NCBI RefSeq assembly: GCF_016863175.1
Contig: NZ_BOOJ01000032.1
Location: 1-64,000 of the forward strand
Direction: 5' to 3'
DNA length: 64,000 bases
Source: Paraplanobispora siamensis
GTDB taxonomy: Bacteria > Actinomycetota > Actinomycetes > Streptosporangiales > Streptosporangiaceae
Of this stretch, positions 62,065 to 64,000 are shown piece after piece. Position numbers and translations under genes: made by a program. The notes under the pieces were generated by a model. The model saw only the letters and a list, made by a program, of their open reading frames with translations, was not told the DNA's origin and did not search any database. Each line of letters opens with the position of its first letter. Position 1 is the first letter of the stretch.

Positions 62065-64000
62065 GTGAATGGCGTGTGGAACGTGGTCAGGCGTCGCCTC
62101 CGGCAGGTCCCCTGGGCGCAGGCCGCCCCGGCGGTGCTCGCCGCGGCGCTGGTGGCCGTCGTGGGCCTGGTGCTGTCGGGCCTGTCGGGCGCCGTGCTGC
62201 AGCGTGCCCAGCAGCGCACCGCCGATCAGGGGATGGACCGGCGCGCGGCGCTGGTGAACGGGGCGGTGACGGCGGAGGCCGGGCGGTACGTGGACGCGCT
62301 GCGCATGATGGCCGCCGCCATGGGGGCCTCCGAGCCGCTGACCAGGGCCAGGTTCGTCCGGCTCACCCGGCCGCTGCAGCAGATGCGGCTGGCCGGCGCG
62401 TCCTCGATCGTGTTCCTGGTGGCGGCCGGCGACGAGGATGTCCCGCGGGTGCAGGAGGAGTGGCGCGAGCGGGGGGCGGCGGGACTGAACCTGGCCGCCG
62501 AGGGCACCGGGCGCGAGCACATCTTCTCGATCTTCAACGAGCCGCTGAACGGAAACCGGCGGCAGGAGGCCGGCATCGACGCCACCCAGGCGGCCGAACC
62601 CTCCCAGGCGCTGACCGAGGCGCGCCGCAGCGGCCAGGTGACGGTCTCCGACACCTACTACCTGCTGGGAGACCGGGATCTGCCGGCGGAGCACCGCCAG
62701 CTGTCGTTCGTGCTGACCGTCCCGATCCACACGGAGACCCCGGCGGACGGAGGGCGGCGCAGGTTCGTCGGCTGGGTGCTGATGGCGTTGCACGGGCAGG
62801 ACTTCATCGGCGAGACCCTCCAGCGCATCACCCAGGGCACGTTCGACGTACGGCTGCGCGCGCGTCACAGCGGCGGCGCCGTGATGACCGTCGCCACGCT
62901 GACCGCGACCGGCGCCCGCCGATCTCCCCCCGACATGAGCCGCACCGGCGAGGTGCGCGTCGCCCAGCGGACCTGGCAGCTCGAGGTCGCCGCCGCCGGG
63001 GCGTCGCTGCCCGGGGCGTCCGGGGCGCTGCCGGCCACCGTGGCCACCACCGGGACCGTGGTGAGCCTGCTGCTGGCCGCGCTCGTGTTCGTCCTGGCCG
63101 GCAGTCGCGCGCGGGCACGGGCGCAGGTGGTGGCCGCCACCGCCGAGCTGCGCGCCGCCGAGGCCGGGGCGCGCCGTCAGAGCGGGCTGCTGGCCGCGGT
63201 GCTGGACAGCGTGGGGGACGGGGTCGGGGTGATCGACGAGAAGGGACGGTTCCTGCTGCACAATCCGGCCGCCAGGCAGATCCTCGGCATCGACCATGAT
63301 CTTGACGACATCGAGGAGTGGCAACGCCGCTACGGCGTCTTCACCCCCGACGGCTCGGCCCCGATCCCGACCGGGGAGCTGCCCGTGATGCGCGCGCTGA
63401 CCGGCCAGAAGGTCGAACGGGTGTCGATGATGATCCGCCACCCCGGCCGCCCGGAAGGGGCGATCATCTCGGTGTCGGCCCAGCCGCTGGACCCGGCGGC
63501 CGGGCAGACGGGCGCGGTGGCGGTCTTCCACGACATCACGGACAGGACCCGGGCCGACGAGCGGCTGGCCGCCGCGTCCGCGGCGCTCCAGGAGGAGCTG
63601 GTCCGGCGCACCGCGAGCGAGGCCGAGCTGCGCGTCGCGCGTGACGAACTGGCCGTGCAGAAGGCCTATCTGACCCAGGTGCTGGACGCCATCGACGTCA
63701 ACGTGATCACCTGTGACCTCGACGGCGTCATCGTGCACGCCAACCGGGTCGCCCGCAGCGCCCTGCCGCCCGCCGACCGGCCGCTGACCATCGCCGAGAC
63801 CACTCCGGTGGTGCACATGACCTACTCCGACGGCTCGGCGATGACGATCGAGCAGACTCCCCTGATGCGGGCGCTGCGCGGTGAGGTCGTCGACCTGGAG
63901 ATGACGGTGACACCGCCCGGCTGCGGCCGGCAGATCGTCATGATGCACGCGCGGCCGCTGCGGCACACCGACGGGAACCTCATCGGCGCGGTGGCCTCCT
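62065..64000 (+). CDS. CHASE-PAS membrane sensor protein, 3' end outside the window
   Basis: The open frame runs off the right edge, so only about 645 residues are visible. A first membrane helix (APAVLAAALVAVVGLVLSGL) is followed by an extracytoplasmic CHASE domain (about 60-280: YVDALRMMAAAMGASEPL, SSIVFLVAAGDEDVP, HIFSIFNEPLNGNRR, FVLTVPIHTE). A second helix (VATTGTVVSLLLAALVFVLA) leads into two PAS domains (LLAAVLDSVGDGVGVIDEKG and VLDAIDVNVITCDLDGVIVH). The output domain (kinase, GGDEF or phosphatase) is not in the window. The start is uncertain: GTG 62065, GTG 62074 or ATG 61978. Confidence 0.82.
   Translation, partial: MNGVWNVVRRRLRQVPWAQAAPAVLAAALVAVVGLVLSGLSGAVLQRAQQRTADQGMDRRAALVNGAVTAEAGRYVDALRMMAAAMGASEPLTRARFVRLTRPLQQMRLAGASSIVFLVAAGDEDVPRVQEEWRERGAAGLNLAAEGTGREHIFSIFNEPLNGNRRQEAGIDATQAAEPSQALTEARRSGQVTVSDTYYLLGDRDLPAEHRQLSFVLTVPIHTETPADGGRRRFVGWVLMALHGQDFIGETLQRITQGTFDVRLRARHSGGAVMTVATLTATGARRSPPDMSRTGEVRVAQRTWQLEVAAAGASLPGASGALPATVATTGTVVSLLLAALVFVLAGSRARARAQVVAATAELRAAEAGARRQSGLLAAVLDSVGDGVGVIDEKGRFLLHNPAARQILGIDHDLDDIEEWQRRYGVFTPDGSAPIPTGELPVMRALTGQKVERVSMMIRHPGRPEGAIISVSAQPLDPAAGQTGAVAVFHDITDRTRADERLAAASAALQEELVRRTASEAELRVARDELAVQKAYLTQVLDAIDVNVITCDLDGVIVHANRVARSALPPADRPLTIAETTPVVHMTYSDGSAMTIEQTPLMRALRGEVVDLEMTVTPPGCGRQIVMMHARPLRHTDGNLIGAVAS

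Noticed and set aside
61567-63966. Minus-strand open frame of 799 codons
   Set aside because: Only its last 109 codons are supported as a gene. The rest is antisense to the CHASE-PAS protein, whose motifs are clear.

Overview
The window is a stretch of high-GC actinomycete chromosome. GTG starts, leaderless promoters and the order FKBP lipoproteins - DUF3866 - pafB - pafC - tatA - tatC - diacylglycerol kinase - helY helicase are typical of Actinobacteria outside Corynebacterium. A Streptosporangiales-type host is likely, but no gene fixes the genus. No rRNA, tRNA or CRISPR array was seen.

Layout. (1) 0.1-9.2 kb is conserved core: two two-domain FKBP lipoproteins, a Cys-rich COG2345-type regulator with a DUF3291 protein, DUF3866, the DNA-damage regulators PafB/PafC, the Tat translocase subunits TatA/TatC and a lipid kinase. 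(2) 9.3-12.8 kb holds a frameshifted hemerythrin gene, an exported Met/Gly-rich DUF2202 protein and a divergent two-component system whose sensor loop is also Met/His-rich. (3) 12.8-20.2 kb holds the HelY helicase, an RNB ribonuclease and a large LuxR (LAL) regulator. (4) 20.2-25.6 kb is the most intriguing locus: a sigma factor, a small beta-rich partner and a cytoplasmic subtilisin on one strand, facing a divergent TPR-CHAT (caspase-like) protease. It looks like a proteolysis-controlled transcription switch or conflict system. (5) 25.6-30.6 kb is housekeeping and metabolism (5'-3' exonuclease, SpoIIE phosphatase, M24 peptidase, acyl-CoA dehydrogenase).

(6) 30.6-35.4 kb is an accessory island of visibly lower GC. 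Inverted 68-bp arms bracket it. It holds a serine-recombinase fragment and a Tn3-type transposase fragment, a membrane protein, a lipoprotein and an apparently intact IS5-family element with a -1 slippery heptamer and CTAG target duplication. (7) 35.4-40.1 kb holds a secreted beta-propeller, a ROK protein, an Lrp regulator, a 29-residue membrane peptide and an IclR regulator. (8) 40.1-44.0 kb is an aromatic-degradation operon (intradiol dioxygenase, FAH-family hydrolase, flavin monooxygenase) divergent from iclR across 18-bp direct repeats. (9) 44.1-49.0 kb holds a Tat-exported cholesterol oxidase, a CMD/DapB-like gene pair and a formylglycine-generating enzyme beside a decayed sulfatase.

(10) 49-55 kb holds tandem repeats, a DUF4097/RHH-regulator operon with a double TGACGTCA operator, and a partner-switch set (HATPase kinase, STAS antagonist, GAF-SpoIIE phosphatase). 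(11) 55-61 kb holds a GNAT enzyme and a divergent pair of very large unrecognised proteins (900 and 560 residues, the latter with a serine-hydrolase elbow). (12) The right end has a RibD/DHFR-like protein, a small unknown protein and a CHASE-PAS sensor protein that runs off the window.
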